This document shows, in pieces, positions 34,816-47,338 of a DNA stretch of 64,000 nucleotides. Source of the DNA: Pictodentalium vernedei (Eukaryota > Mollusca > Scaphopoda > Dentaliida > Dentaliidae); assembly GCA_031216915.1 (NCBI GenBank), contig CM062290.1, positions 256,897,291-256,961,290 on the forward strand, read 5' to 3'. Below the pieces are notes generated by a model. That model ran no database searches, was not told the DNA's origin, and was given only the letters and a program-made list of their open reading frames with translations. Position numbers and translations under genes: made by a program. Numbering within the stretch: position 1 is the first letter of the stretch; every line of letters starts with the position of its first letter.

Positions 34816-35834
34816 TCACCTTGGCGCGGCTTTATATTTTACAATTTATACAATGTCGAGATGCCTTTGCAATCCAGTAAATGTGATAGACTGAAGAACC
34901 AAAATATGTGTATGTTTGGTTCCATGTTACCCAATTTTTTTCCCCTGCGAGGACAAAGTGAAGTAACAGTTTGAGTTTCTGGTGGAACCAAAAGTTTTCT
35001 GAGTGTACGGGTTAACTGCCCGCGAAGAACGTGTTACTGAGCTAAAAACGTCAGACATTTCAACGTATAAATTGGACTCGAACGAGGCTTGAGTTCGGGA
35101 CGGGTTGATTGAAGGCACACTGCGTTTCCACAAAAACCAGCGATGTTGAGTGTCTGCATCAAGGACACAAGAAAGGTGACGTGAGGTAGCTAGTGTGCCT
35201 TAACATGAAGGCTGTTGACTTTTCACATTTCTCTATGCGCCTTTGTGAGAAAAAACAGGTCGAAGTATTAAGTAAAGTAGAAATCCATATTATGTAAGAA
35301 AAATACCGCTTCATTATTAATGGCGGCATGTGCAATACTAGAGGAGTTTCGATTATTTCCATTGATTTATAATTTTGTATGGGTTTTTGTGGTTCGCCAA
35401 GTAAGGTAGCGCATACTGTTTTGTAATCTTTAATAGAGATCTTTGTTATTGTATACCAAATCGATGAATGGATTACCCACTCTGTGTTTCTCATACATTT
35501 TGCTCTGAGAGTGGGTATTTAATTCCATCATCCGCTACCCGGTGCTCAAGCTCCAAGGTTATAATAGGCATGTCTACAGCATTATCGACAGTAAGTAATC
35601 CTTCGACTTTCAGAACATGGAAATTTTGCACAACTCATCTGCAAGTCAGGTGTTGTCATCCAGTCAGGATTATCGACAGGAAGCTATTATGGCTAAAAGC
35701 ATGCATCTATCTATTTGTTATTTCAATCTCATACACCAGGATAAAACTCTCAAACCACCTGTCAAATTCTGAAAGGAATTCGACGCATTTATGGCCTAGA
35801 ACCAGTCTAGTCATTAAATAGTCTACCCCCCATG
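34816..35834. other. Intergenic, no supported gene
   Basis: Two overlapping open frames on opposite strands, near 35159-35494 and 35468-35821, have no domain. I do not support either as a gene. Confidence 0.3.
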
Positions 35835-35928
35835 TTTAGATTCAATCGTATGGAATATTTTTGTTGGTCGTAAAAGCGAAGGTTCGCTTTTCTGACCAAC
35901 TCAAATATTCCACCCGATTGAATCTAAC
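35835..35928. repeat. Palindromic hairpin element
   Basis: GTTTAGATTCAATCG and its inverse at the right end, with GGAATATTT...AAATATTCC and TTGGTC...GACCAA inside and AAGCGAAGGTTCGCTT at the centre, form a stem of about 94 bp with a few interruptions. Confidence 0.8.
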
Positions 35929-36189
35929 ATATATCAACAACATTCATTTCTTTGAATCAGCGCACGATATCTTTCTCAATCGTGTCTTGATTTGACCAAA
36001 TCTTTAATGACCTCGCCAGTACCACCAGACATATTCGTTTATTAAATAGTTGTGAATGAAGACACGTCGCAGCTATAGTTGTTTGATTACGCCAAGTAGT
36101 TTCACTAATTATCTTATTAGCTTAATGTTATCAAGGTGAATAACTCCACCATTGCCTGGATGTGACAGTAGAAGTGTTGTGCTCTAGGA

Positions 36190-37650
36190 CGACACCCCAG
36201 CAGCGTAAGAAACTACATTGCTACAGAAACCTTAACCAAAGAACAAGATGCTGGTAGGAGGATAGAAGCAATCCAGGAGACTGGACCTAAGACGGATGGT
36301 GGCCAAACCCAACCGGGCGCTGGCATCCAGAGAGTGGACATCTTCAGAAGAAAAACAGCCCGTAGAGTGGGCTGATGGAATGTGCGGACCCTCTACCAGA
36401 CAGGAAAACTCGCTCAAGTTGTGAAAGAAATGGAATGTTATAACACTGAGCTGCTTGCAGTGAGTGAAACAAGATGGGTTGGAAGTGGATCGAGGCAGCT
36501 AACATCTGGACATCACACACTCTACTCTGGAAGAACAGACGATCATCACAGTAGAGGAGTTGTAATCATCACAATTAAACAGGTCCACAGAAGCTTGGCA
36601 GAGTGGAAACTCATCAACGAGAGGCTCGTCAAAGCAAGGTACAGCTCAGCCAGCCTTTGCAAAGCTCGCGGTGATTGTATGCTACGCAACAACAGAGAAC
36701 ACTATAGAGGCGGAGAGGGATGCCTTCTATGACCAGCTTCAGAAGGTAGTGGAAGAGACACAATCACACGACGTCATTCTCATCCTGAGGGACATGAATG
36801 CCAAAGTGGGAGCCGACAACCAGGGAACACCAAGAGAGGACTTGCATGGACCTTCATTGAAACACTAGAAGACCTTGCCCTCCTTCCACATCGCCACCAA
36901 GACATTCAAGGAAAAAAACACACAAACTGGAATCAACGGGAAAACAGACATAAACATCAATACCATCATGAATGTCAACAGCCAGGTAGAACAACCAGTT
37001 ACCATCGGCAACAGAAACATCGAAGAAGTTCCGTAATTTCTACACCTATACCCCACTGATGGGGATTCAGAGTCTGATGTATGTAACTGCCTAATCAAAG
37101 CCAGAGGGGTCTTTGTTGCATTGAAGGACGTTTGAAAATCTTCCAAGATCGGCACCAACACTAAAACTGAAAATCACCAAGGGCAACGTACTTGGAGTTG
37201 TTTTGTGTGGAGTGGAGACACAGAAAGTGACAAAGTCCATCAGTCACAAGCTGGGCGTGTTCCAAACCAGATGCTTGAGGAGGATACTGCAGATCTTCAA
37301 GCCAACCACCAACACGAATGAGGAAGTCTATCAGAGAACAAACACCAATCCACTCGCTACCGAAACCAAGCGAAGACGATGGCCTTGGATTGAGCACATC
37401 AACAGAATGGACCCTAACGTAATCCCAAGAGTTGAGATTGACCCCAGAAGGCATACAGAAGAGAGTGAGGCAGAAGGAGACCTGGTGAAGAGCAGTAGAG
37501 AAGGAGATGAAAGATATAGGTGGTCGTGGGGCTAAGTTAAGAGATGGTCAGCAGACAGACATTGACGTTCTCTGGTGATGGCCTTGTGAACGTTAAACAT
37601 ATTTTTATTTGTCATAACTATTAAGCAAAAAGGGATAGGAGGACAAGTGC
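36190..37650 (+). pseudogene. RTE-type LINE, endonuclease and C-terminus, reverse transcriptase deleted
   Basis: The endonuclease starts after a stop in WNVRTLYQTGKLAQVVKEM, then LLAVSETRWVGSGSRQL (catalytic Glu in SETRW) and YSGRTDDHHSRGVVIIT. A frame shift leads to VCYATTENTIEAERDAFYDQ and LILRDMNAKVGADN, where the expected GDxN is RDMN. After about 36900 the match breaks off. It resumes at 37200 with a typical RTE C-terminus: VFQTRCLRRILQIF, KRRRWPWIEHINRMDPNVIP, WSWG. The whole polymerase core is absent, so this is an internal deletion of a once complete RTE element. Wording such as SETRWVGSG and HINRMDP is characteristic of RTE elements widespread in invertebrates. Confidence 0.82.
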
Positions 37651-37953
37651 TTTCTACTTAGTAGAAACCTCCGCTCCCATAACATGAATACAGAAAATGT
37701 TACAATGGCGAAACAAACAAGTGTCTGAAATTCATAAATCTAAAATAAACTATTTGAAAAGGTTTATATATATGTGTACCGTGAGTACGTGTATAAATAA
37801 ATATGAATATATAGCTGTAAACAAAGACAGAAAACAGAAGAAAGAAAGAAATACTGTTGATGTCCATTTTGCATTCTGTATCTCTTGATTTGAATCAAAT
37901 TAATATTCAAAGCCAAGGGCCGCTTGGGTGTTGTTCTGATTAGGATGTGTTAA

Positions 37954-38016
<63 letters not shown>
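37954..38016. repeat. (AAT)n microsatellite
   Basis: About 21 uninterrupted AAT units. Confidence 0.97.
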
Positions 38017-38375
38017 CTCTCCGCCTTCTGTACTGCACCTTGGGGAACGTGTCTCATTAGATCCATGCTGGTTCACACAAGAGGTAGGGGCAAACGCCGC
38101 GTCAGCGCCTCAGGCCACAGACATCGTGACAGTGCAATCTGTGCTCCGAGACACTAGCTCAACGTCACCCTGATGACGCGTCCATTCCGTGACCCCTCCA
38201 TGCGTACTTTATATTGAAGTGGATACCTTGAGCCAGCATTGTTTTGCAAATATTACTAGATGGGAAACTCGTTGTCGAACCTTCTAGAGCTACAAATAAA
38301 TTGTTGCACAAATTTAAAAATCAAAAGTGTTAGTTTTTGTTTCTAACGCCGGATCGCCGTACAATAGAATATCCA

Positions 38376-39180
38376 CTGAATTCAAAGTGATATTAAGATT
38401 TGATAAATTACCAATACGAGCGTTACGGGCGTTTGAATAAGAGGGGCAGACAAGGAAATAATGTTATGTGTCCTCAACAACTGTTATACAGTGTGGACAA
38501 TACGGACATTCGGAATGTAATTGAGGAATTTATCCCTTTTCAGATCACTACAACCAGTTCTAATTCTGCAGTGAATGATATTGTGTTTTCTAGCACCACG
38601 CGAGAAGTATACAGGAGGTCTGCATACGGAGGGTTATATAAGGTTTTTGAATTCAGTAAGCGATGAGCAATTTCGTACTGACTGGGGTAAATTGTTCCAC
38701 GTTACCGTGCAAGACGGAAAGAATGATTGTTTAAATTGCTCAGTTCGCATGCTGTAAAGCGTGAAATTTGACGAATTGCGAAGGTTATAAGACGACGTGT
38801 CACAAACCCGTAGTGGTTGAAGTTCAAAGAGAAAATCTGGCGCATCGTTGTGGACGATTTTGTAAAAGATACACATCTTTTAAAAGTGTTTTCTCGTTTC
38901 TAGATTATTCCACCCAACTTCTAACAAGAGGCGATCTCGTGATACTGGTCGTGTCAGGCCCGATACGATTCGTGCGGCATCGCAGTGTATATCCTCAAGT
39001 TGATTCATTAAATATGCGGAGCACCGCACCAAACAGGACTACCGCACTCCAATACTGGTAGTACGAAAGCATTATACATATTCCCCAGGATCTGTCGGTT
39101 AACAATGTGCTTCAATTTTCTCAACTGAGAAAGTCTTGCACAAGCTTTTTTTGAAGATATCATCAATATGGGCTTCCCAA
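38376..39180 (-). pseudogene. LINE C-terminal fragment (Jockey/CR1-type)
   Basis: Read on the minus strand in two or three frames: WEAHIDDI near 39170, a RIVSGLTRS-like block near 38950, then CIFYKIVHNDAPDFLFELQP, SSYNLRNSSNF and RTEQFKQSFFPSCTVTWNNLPQ (38634-38876), and finally CPYCPHCITVVEDTQHYFLV with CPSYSNAR (38400-38520). The order matches the thumb, the conserved R-T-E-F-x-S-F-x-P-x-W-N-x-L-P block and the terminal Cys/His motif of CR1/Jockey-group LINEs. The catalytic palm is absent. Confidence 0.75.
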
Positions 39181-40633
39181 CTTGAGTTGGATTGGATAGA
39201 TAGATAGCCTTGTGTGCACCCCAACACGAAGAGGACTAAGTAAGTAAGTAACTAAGTATCAAGGTGAATTAAATGCTTATTGATCGAATATCCATAGGTG
39301 GGCCCAAATGAATATCTGTATATCTATGCGAATGAAGGGATATCACATTACATTAACGGTAGTCTGCTTGCAAACTCCACGAAAAAAATGGATAAACAAA
39401 CAGCCATTACAGCGTAAAATACCTTACAGAATAAACTGGTGGCCCGAGCGCTTGGCCAGCATACAGTACTATGATCGCAAAATCAGTCTTTTTCTTGGTT
39501 ATATCGTGATCTTTACGCGACACACTCACTCCAATGGGTCGAGATTTCAAAATAAAATACTTATGATTGAATGTTGTCCATTTTCTTTTTCCACGAGTCC
39601 AATTTTACAGTGATATGTGGGAGAAAAGTGGACAGATAATTTCGTCCAGAGCACGACGCAGTCATGATAGGCTGAAAATGTCCATCAGAGATTCTACATA
39701 TATCGGAAGAACAACGAGCAGGGAATTGGGGACAAGAGCCTGACCCAGTCGCAATCCGGTTGAAATTCTCTGTCCGCTTATGCACAGTACTGGTCCCTTT
39801 CCACGGGGTGGGCAGAATTTCCTTGGAGGTAATACTATTAGATTGCCGGCACTAATTATAGGAACAATCATCAAAAATATAATTACTGAATCACGGGGTA
39901 CAACCCGGTGCTTCAAAAATAAAAATTTTGCTGCTGATGATTTTTGCTACCTGGAAAACGTATGCGTGGACATAACTGCCCACGACCAGTCAACGGTGAC
40001 TGTACTGTAATCAAGATACTGTACTTAAAACGAAGATTTGAATGTAACAGTGCCCCAGTGGTGGGCATACACAGTTCCATTACTCCCCATTAGTGTCACG
40101 TGACACGGTACGAAACAATCAAATGCTCTCCCTAAGCATGCTTCACGGTTTTACCTTCGGCGTTTGATTATGCAGGTGTTAGTTTTCATGTATCGTAGTG
40201 TTGCCAACGCAAATGTGTAATTTCAGAAATTGCAAGGGCTTCTTTTTCTTTTCATAGGTTTGTCATTGTTATCTTTGGTAGACGTAGGGGCCGCGGAACC
40301 AGGGTGGGGGGGGGCTTCAATCCCCCCCCCAACTATTTTTGCCGGGCCATGTTTTGTATGCATATATTATAACGCAACCAATGACTAGTGAAACAAGGGG
40401 CGGATCCAGAGCCTCCCTCATATTTTCGCCAGCTATGTTTCTCTCGTACTGGTTCAGTTTCGATGGATTTCGGATCTTTTTTGCAGTAAGTGGCAGCAAA
40501 CGCTAAAATGTACGCAGTCTGTTAAAAAATCGGTTCACTTAAATTGATCGTAATCTTACAGACATACAGGTACCAAATCCACCCCCAGACAAGATAATCC
40601 GCAGACAGTATAATTGCTGTTAACGTCTTACAA
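39181..40633. other. Intergenic, no supported gene
   Basis: Short (GATA)n and (TAAG)n runs lie at 39196-39252. A G-run and C-run face each other at 40307-40330 (GGGGGGGGCTTCAATCCCCC), a possible hairpin. Open frames show no domains. Confidence 0.35.
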
Positions 40634-40707
40634 AGTATACAGGTGAGGTCTATTTATCAGCTTTGGTCGTTACGACCAAAGCTGATAAACATACCTCACC
40701 TGTATGT
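40634..40707. repeat. Palindromic hairpin
   Basis: TATACAGGTGAGGT and ACCTCACCTGTATG flank a perfect inner stem ATCAGCTTTGGTCGTTACGA with its inverse. Confidence 0.85.
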
Positions 40708-41951
40708 TTTACCGACGTTCTTTAACGGCTCTCAAATGCATGGAAATGGGGTTTGGGGAATTTAACATTTTCGTACGACGGACCGAATCATGATCATACC
40801 GTCGTTCCGTCGACTCCGCGACGAATCCGGCGACACAATCAAGTGCAAAGTCTGTATCCGGATGTAGATTACAACTGAAACACCAACATGAGTGAATTTT
40901 TCACCCGAACAAGAACTCTCAAGTTCAATGAAAACAAACGAAAAGCACCACCGAGGCTTCAGTCACTCAGACGCCGTGTTCAATATTGCTGAAATCTAGC
41001 TTGTGCTTTTTGCGTTTCTAAAAGTAAGAGTTACTGCTATGGTTGAAATTCCAGTCCAAAAGGGAGAGAACCCAAGAAAATGCCTTTTTTCCGGAAGAAG
41101 CTGGCATCTGTCATAGGCAGTTTGGCAATGAGGTGGGATATTTAACCAGGGAAGATGATACGTTATTCTCATAACAGGTATAAAATTAACCCCTTTCCCC
41201 AAAATCCTTATTTAAAAAATGGGATGAAATTCGTGGCTCAGTTTTCTTTGACTACCTATATCTGAACAGCTGAGTGTCACAGATATTCAGATGGCTACGC
41301 CATTTGTAGCTTCGAACATTTTCCAAAATATAAAAATAAACAAATCTTCAGTTAACTGCACATAACAGGCAGTTAGAGGCAAACTGTGATATGACCCTCT
41401 AAATCTCTAAACAAAGGACACTGTTTGTTTTCCACCCTGCGAATAATTATTATGACTCTCTATGAATCTTTGAAACAAATGTTGTCTTAAAATAGGCATA
41501 TCTGGACAGATTTTGGGAAAGTCCCACTGGGGATAAAGTGTGGCTCCTGTTTCTCAAAGTCACAAATATCCAAATTGGAGAATTGTCAAAACTATTTTTG
41601 AGGGTCGGCTTATAAAAATATAACAAAATTAATTATGCAGATTTAACAAGTTACGAGTGATTTGAGGAAAGAAATCGTTTACATGGAACCTTTCAAAACA
41701 AAATTAGATCACATAGACGTGTGTTGAAAAATATAAAAAATCAGACAACCTATCTTGGCACACAATCAATTATGTGCATTTGGTGAAATTACTAAAAATA
41801 TCATCATAAAATAATTAGTGAATATTGAGAAAGATCACACGGGGTGCGAATGGTCGAAAACTGGACAACTTCCTCTTTGATTGTGGAATTGAGGGAGTGT
41901 GTCAGCCATTTCCATCATTATGGGTTGACTGTTTCATTACAACACATATAA
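40708..41951. other. Intergenic, no supported gene
   Basis: AT-rich DNA with no recognised repeat or coding region. It ends at the target duplication of the L1/Tx1-like insertion. Confidence 0.35.
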
Positions 41952-41967
41952 CACTACAACGAAACTA

Positions 41968-43624
41968 TTTTTTTTTATTCAGATCTTAGGTACTTATTTA
42001 CAAGCAAAAACATTTTCTATGAACTAATTTTACAATGAGTAACAATACATACTATAACATAGCATAGTTTCTTATTTTTCACTGTGACGTGAATTTTCAT
42101 TCGTAGCTGCACTATAGAGATGGGGTGATGACAAATGATGTAGAGCTGCCGTGTGTATTTCATCAGAGTCAAGGTCCCACAATTGCTTAACCGAAATAAA
42201 GGGAACTTGAAAATTAGCGGAAACACCTTAAATGTATACACAATGTAATAGCTAAAACTGAATATATACAAAAATCACTCTAAAAGATCATTACTTTTCA
42301 ATCTTCCTCCCCCAAACCTCATCCCACGACCCCGCACTAGAACGAGCTCGTCGAGTGTCGAGTTCCTTCCAGCGAGGGAGCAGAAGTTGTGGGTTAGAGG
42401 AGATGTTTTTAGAAATGCTGTCATTTTTGAGCAGGGAACATCACATGTTCAAAATATTGTGCTTGGTAAAGATTTGAAATGACTCAACCCAAGTAACTCA
42501 TAGTACTTCTCTAAACAGTGTAACATCAGGACAAGTAACAGATACCTAATATGTCGTGATGTTACAGCACCGATCGCAATCTACAATGTCACTGCATTGT
42601 TGTGACAGTATAAGCAAGATGAGAAAGGGATTAACCCGTTAACAGATAACTGATTGTATCCCACCTCAAGTTTATCTCTTTGATGCGTTTATTCGAATAT
42701 GAATATCTATCTGGATATGAGCTCTTATTTTCTGTAATTTCTTAATTGCTCCGTAAATCTGGTATAGATTGGTAGATTATTTTTCACTTTGCAGGAATAA
42801 ATAAAGCTTCTGATGATAAGCATGTAGAAGTCTGTTATGTTATTGGAAGAGGCATGAATATTTTTTGTGGCCTAAAATAACATATTCTGGGGTTAAAGGA
42901 AACTCAATATCACACTTGTTCCTTAAATGTTCTAAAAGAACCGTTTTCACAACCGAACATTCAAAAAACAAGTGAAGAATTGTCTCCTTTGTATTGCAAC
43001 AAAAAGTACACAGTTCCGTTTCAGAGAGTTTGCATTTGTAAAGTTTTGAATTCGTGTATAAAATTTGGTGGACAATTTTGAAATGCAAACTTTGTATTTA
43101 TGTATCGTCCGTGATTGTAAATGGGATTTTACATATAAAATTCCAGTCATTAGAGTGCAAATCCATTTCTAAAACCTCATTCCATTTGTTCTGTACATTA
43201 ATAGAAGGTATAGTGTGGAGTTGTAAACATTTAAAATAAAAAGCCCGAGAGATTTTATTAGTAGATTTTAACATATCAATATTTTTGTCCTGAATAAAGG
43301 GCAACTTTTTATTGGATCTGGTTGCACTTTTCCAAGATTCAGGTAAAGCATTTATAATACCCCGAAAAACTGTAAATGGGGTGTTGATGTTATACTTGTT
43401 GGAGAAGTCAGCGAAGGTTAGGAGGCCATTGTTTTCAGAAACTAGGTCATTTACGAAGTAAATGCCTTTATCACACCAAGTTTTATTGAAAAAAAGTTGT
43501 CCGTTAACTTTTATTTGATTATTTAGGAAAATAGTTTCACCTAGTATTTCTGTGGGGGTTGTGGTGCTTTTTTTGTCCAGGAGAGCCCAGGCCAGAAGAA
43601 CATCCTTCCAGCAGAATACATTCG
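41968..43624 (-). pseudogene. 5'-truncated L1/Tx1-like LINE insertion with 16-bp target duplication
   Basis: The direct repeat CACTACAACGAAACTA occurs exactly at 41952-41967 and 43625-43640. Inside the lower-coordinate copy a T-run at 41968-41976 is the poly-A tail of a minus-strand insertion. The coding remnant reads, on the minus strand, FWKDVLLAWALLDKK, TEILGETIFLNNQI, CDKGIYFVNDLVS, INTPFTVFRGIINALPESW, then QSLHFKIVHQILYTNSKLYK and ELCTFCCNTKETILHLFFEC (42840-43088). This order is the C-terminal region of L1/Tx1-clade reverse transcriptases, including the last C-x2-C...H-x4-C motif. The catalytic domains are missing, as expected for a 5'-truncated insertion. About 870 bp of presumed 3' untranslated sequence follows and carries a decayed palindromic element near 42305-42396. 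Confidence 0.85.
42305..42396. mobile_element. Decayed MITE with A/B-type core
   Basis: CACGACCCCGCACTAGAACG, then AGCTCGTCGAG and GTTCCTTCCAGCGAGGGAGC, resemble the shared A/B core and its inverse. Arms (CTCATCCCACGACC and TTGTGGGTTAGAGGAG) differ from both families. Confidence 0.45.
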
Positions 43625-43766
43625 CACTACAACGAAACTAGGTGTATTTTATGTCACATTCGCCACTAAAACACTACCAGTGAGGTTTTTTGTCCATTGA
43701 TCAAATCAGGTTTCATACACACAATTGGGTACATTCAGGACACAACATGGGAAATATACCACTAAA

Positions 43767-43990
43767 CCCTTTGAACATTAAATGTGTCTTCCCAGGCAGT
43801 TCAATGACAGCAATTGGAAGAGTCCATATTCATTACCAGAGGGTAGCCCATTCAATATTTTCAACATGCAGCTTGCACGTTGAAAATATCGATTGGTTAC
43901 CCCACACATTCCCTGAGCAGTCATCCTACTTTGTGAAATTGTTACGTATTATGTTCCTGGATCGCAAAACGAACATAAGAGTTCAAGGGA
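43767..43990 (+). mobile_element. TTAA MITE, family C
   Basis: CCCTTTGAACATTAAATGTG at the left, CCAGGCAGTTCAATGACAGC shared with the copy at 6851, centre AACATGCAGCTTGCACGTTG, and GAGTTCAAGGG before TTAA at 43991-43994. The left site is decayed (CTAA). Confidence 0.82.
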
Positions 43991-43994
43991 TTAA

Positions 43995-44558
43995 TGAATC
44001 TTAAGGTCAAAAACCAGAGGACATCTTTGGGAGCATGATGCTGCATCCATCTTGTTTTCAAACAACGTGCTGCGGATTTGTCTTCATTTTGAATCACTTG
44101 GTGGTAGTTGTGTTATATTCATACTTCAGAGCTCTGTAAATACGTCAATGCAAATCATGAGCATTCTTAGTGCAATCGGAAGACACAGCGCCTCTCCGCC
44201 AGCAGCACTCTTATTCTACAGCCTTTTTGAAAATCGTGAATTCGCAATCGACATCTTGAACAAAATGTTATTGGGCTGCCACTGACCAGACCATGTAGCA
44301 TGAAAAGTGTTCTGCGAAGGCGCTTGGGAAGTATGTCCACATCATTATAAATTTTCCAGAGAACAGTAATGTTTAACTGCGTAACTCTCTGTCCTATCCG
44401 ATGCCCCACTAAATCTATAACAGATTTGTTGGTCATTAACGGGACATAAGCAGAACGAATCAGGCAGAAAGAGGTGTTGGTCCAAGTTTTTGACACATTA
44501 TCAAATAATAATGGTGATATTATCACTATATCTGATGCAGATCTTGCTGCAATGAACA
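43995..44558. other. Intergenic, no supported gene
   Basis: A minus-strand open frame of 139 codons ends inside a MITE and has no recognisable domain, so I do not call it. Confidence 0.3.
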
Positions 44559-44562
44559 TTAA

Positions 44563-44692
44563 CCCTTTACCCAACGTAACGGTCAAAATCGGTCAGCGCT
44601 ATTCACAAAAACCGCCCATTAATTTTCATTACTTTTTTTTCATTTTTAGTCTCAAAAACATAGGTTACGACCCTCTTTGGAACGAGCTCGTT
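44563..44692 (+). mobile_element. Family A MITE, left half only
   Basis: TTAA lies at 44559-44562, then CCCTTTACCCAACGTAACGG through CATAGGTTACGACC to GGAACGAGCTCGTTG. The match stops at the centre of symmetry and the right arm is gone. Confidence 0.85.
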
Positions 44693-44997
44693 GTTGAGAA
44701 GATGTCAATGATGTCAACGAGAAAACAAGCCAAGTTTTCTTTTGTTACTTTTAATAAATGAAAATAACAGGCAGCAACTAAGTTGTAAGTCCACTTTAGC
44801 TCTTTGTTGAGCAAATGTGTGTTTTACAGTAATATGCAAGTTTGTTTTCCTCCTAGGGAAAAAAATCGCAAATCTTAAGTCCTACACTTTTATATTAATG
44901 GAAAGGATAGTGTCGTGTCTGTATGAAGTATCAGGATGCACACACTGTTGATATAATAAACAGGAAAAAAAGTTTCAGAACAGCAAAAAATGGTTAA

Positions 44998-45241
44998 ACC
45001 CTTACCCAACGTGACTGCCAAAGCCAGCCAGCGCTATTCACAAAAATCGCCAATTAATTTTCACTATATTTTCATTTTTTGTCTCAAAAACATAGGTTAT
45101 GAGCCCCTCCTTGGAACGAGCTTGTCGAGCTCGTTCCAAAAAGGGGTCATAACCTATGTTTTTGAGACAAAAAATGAATAAAATTAGTTATTCAAGAATT
45201 TTGTTTACAAGTGTCGTCTGCTTTTTCACTTAGGTAAAGGG
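44998..45241 (+). mobile_element. TTAA MITE, family A, full length
   Basis: TTAA lies at 44994-44997 and 45242-45245. Arms and core are standard (GAACGAGCTTGTCGAGCTC). The left end has a small change, ACCCTTACCCAACGTGAC. Confidence 0.9.
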
Positions 45242-45772
45242 TTAAAGCACCGAATAGAAAACTAGAGCGCCGCGTTTTACTGCATTGGTCGAGAAAAGAC
45301 CAATGACTTCTATTCAAAAACGGAGCAACAATACCCTTAAACTAACAAACACACGAGACTTTGGAGTAGTACGATCTGTGGGGGCAAAGTTGTGGGTGGG
45401 GAGGACTTAACAATCAATTGAAGCACAAAGTGATATGAATGGGTAACACTGAAAACAGTTTAGGGTATGAATTAAAGCTAGCGCACTGTCCCTTGCATCT
45501 ACCAATGAACTAACCTGTGCATTGATTGAAGGTGCGTCTGGACATACGATATCCCAAAGTCTGGTGAATGTGTGTGCACAAATATATAAACCATCCCTCA
45601 TCCAGACAATTGGAAGACCACTCAGTGCGAAGTCATCTCGATAATGGTCTGTTCATTTCAGATGACTGACGGAACGAAGGCTTAGTGATCAGGATCAAGT
45701 GTCCAAAATCAAGTTAGACTGTTGAAAATGGGACACCTACAGTTTTGGCTAGTTTTTTAGGCTGGCATCATA

Positions 45773-45875
45773 CACTCTAAAGTCAGTTGGGTTAAAAATC
45801 AACCCAAATCAACTGGGTTGATTGAATGTGAACTCAAGTGGTTAGTTACTTTTTAACCCAGCTGATTTTAGAGTG
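45773..45875. mobile_element. TA-flanked MITE, 103 bp, intact
   Basis: TA at 45771-45772 and 45876-45877 flank inverted ends CACTCTAAAGTCAGTTGGGTT and AACCCAGCTGATTTTAGAGTG. The TA duplication and ends suggest a Tc1/mariner-type non-autonomous element. A split copy is at 5517-5844 and a half copy near 55800-55840. Confidence 0.8.
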
Positions 45876-46349
45876 TAATATATAATTTTTTTGGGGTGTC
45901 CTTCGAATGGTAGTATGCGAGTCTACCTTGGTACAGTGCATTAGGATCGATAGGATGCCATTGTTTCGTAAGCCTTGAACATATAAGTTAAAACAGTATT
46001 GAAGCGTGAGCAGCTTGTTATGGTATTACACCAAAAGCTTAGCAACACCCTTTTTTGACCCGTTGAAAGCACCCAGATGGTCTGGCACCTCTTCCTAGCT
46101 GGTGTGTAATTGACAGCACTGTCACAAAACACTAATAAATTCCCTTTCGTGAGTGTTTTGTCAATGGAAATTACAAATGTAGCGTATAAATCTTTAATAA
46201 AAGCAATCAGTTATGTTCCAAATAGTTGGGCGATATGACCGAGACCTCCGGCACCAAATAAAAAAAAGAATATCTATAAAATATATTGTTAGTTACCGTC
46301 CTTGGTTTACGACAATCTTATCCGTCTCCACATTGAAGTAACAATACGG

Positions 46350-46530
46350 AAATTTCAGGTAGGTATCTTTCCCATAATGCAACTAGGAATTTCACCAATC
46401 CAGTCATTTTGACAGAGCCCAAGGAGCTCTTTCAAACAATACCGAATTGTTTAAATTTTTAGACGTATTATATGGAACTTTTTTCCGTTTGGAATGTGGA
46501 TGTTTGGACATCAGTATGCAGACGGTTAAC
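46350..46530 (+). mobile_element. Diverged family D MITE remnant
   Basis: ATTTTGACAGAGCCCAAGGA with GCTCTTTCAAACAATA at the centre and CAGTATGCAGACGGTTAAC at the right end recall family D. The left end is not clear. Confidence 0.4.
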
Positions 46531-46839
46531 AAAAACAAACCATTTTACAATAGCAAATCGATAATGAAACTTAATTAGGCGACGGGCAATTAAGGAACAA
46601 TTACTGCAATCTAAATCATTGATGGTTACTAGGAACGACAAAGTTGGTAGGTGGAATCGGAGAACGTGATTTAAAGGATTTGTTTGAATCCATTCGAGGT
46701 GCTTGTGATTTTTCTAGGTACACTTTTCCATGATTAATCGAGTTTTAACACTAGTGGGCTAATATCACATCATGGGCTCCGGGCAAACATATAAGGAGGG
46801 ACACTGGAAGCAAATTTGGACGGCAGTTAGCAAGAGATA

Positions 46840-46970
46840 TAAAAGGCTCAGAATCGCATATGGGTTGATTACATTAGAACGTGCTCCCTTCCCAACACAC
46901 AACGTTTGTAGTTGAAACTTGAAGTAAAGCTATATCTGGTGATGTTTCTTGATTTATTTGCGACTCTATA
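46840..46970 (+). promoter_or_regulatory. TATA-like motif, possible solo-LTR remnant
   Basis: GAGATATAAAAGGCTCAG is a good TATA box match. It is followed at about 80 bp by AGTAAAGC and a TATATACGACA end, an order seen in retrotransposon LTRs. No duplication, primer-binding site or gag/pol is visible, so this is a guess. Confidence 0.2.
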
Positions 46971-47288
46971 TACGACAATTAACCCTTGAAAAACGATAAA
47001 GTTAAGCCGCCTTGTTTTTTTAAATAATGTAGGGACTTACCAACAGGCCTCGTAGAATAATCTTCAGTGTCATTGAGGCCTATCTTCATTAAGCTTGGTG
47101 GTAAAATTTTAATTTCTCGGGCCCTAATATCGGTCTCGGAGAATTATTTTAGGGGCTTATCTCGGATCTTTCAGCCTCAGCCTCAACATTATACAAGGCC
47201 TGATGCATGGATTTTTGCGCAACAGAAAAATCATTGGTGGTCGACGCGTAAACAAAATATAATGACAAACGAATAATTAATGGGGGTC

Positions 47289-47338
47289 AATAATGATTTT
47301 ATCCTACAGCCCAGCAGGACTGTAGGATTAAATAATTA
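47289..47338. repeat. Hairpin repeat family K, copy 2
   Basis: AATAATGATTTTATCCTACAG and CTGTAGGATTAAATAATT form a stem around CCCAGCAGGA. It is related to 30544-30612. A C-run follows at 47341-47359. Confidence 0.6.

Noticed and set aside
44167-44586. 139-codon minus-strand open frame
   Set aside because: Its start lies inside a MITE and its peptide has no recognisable domain.
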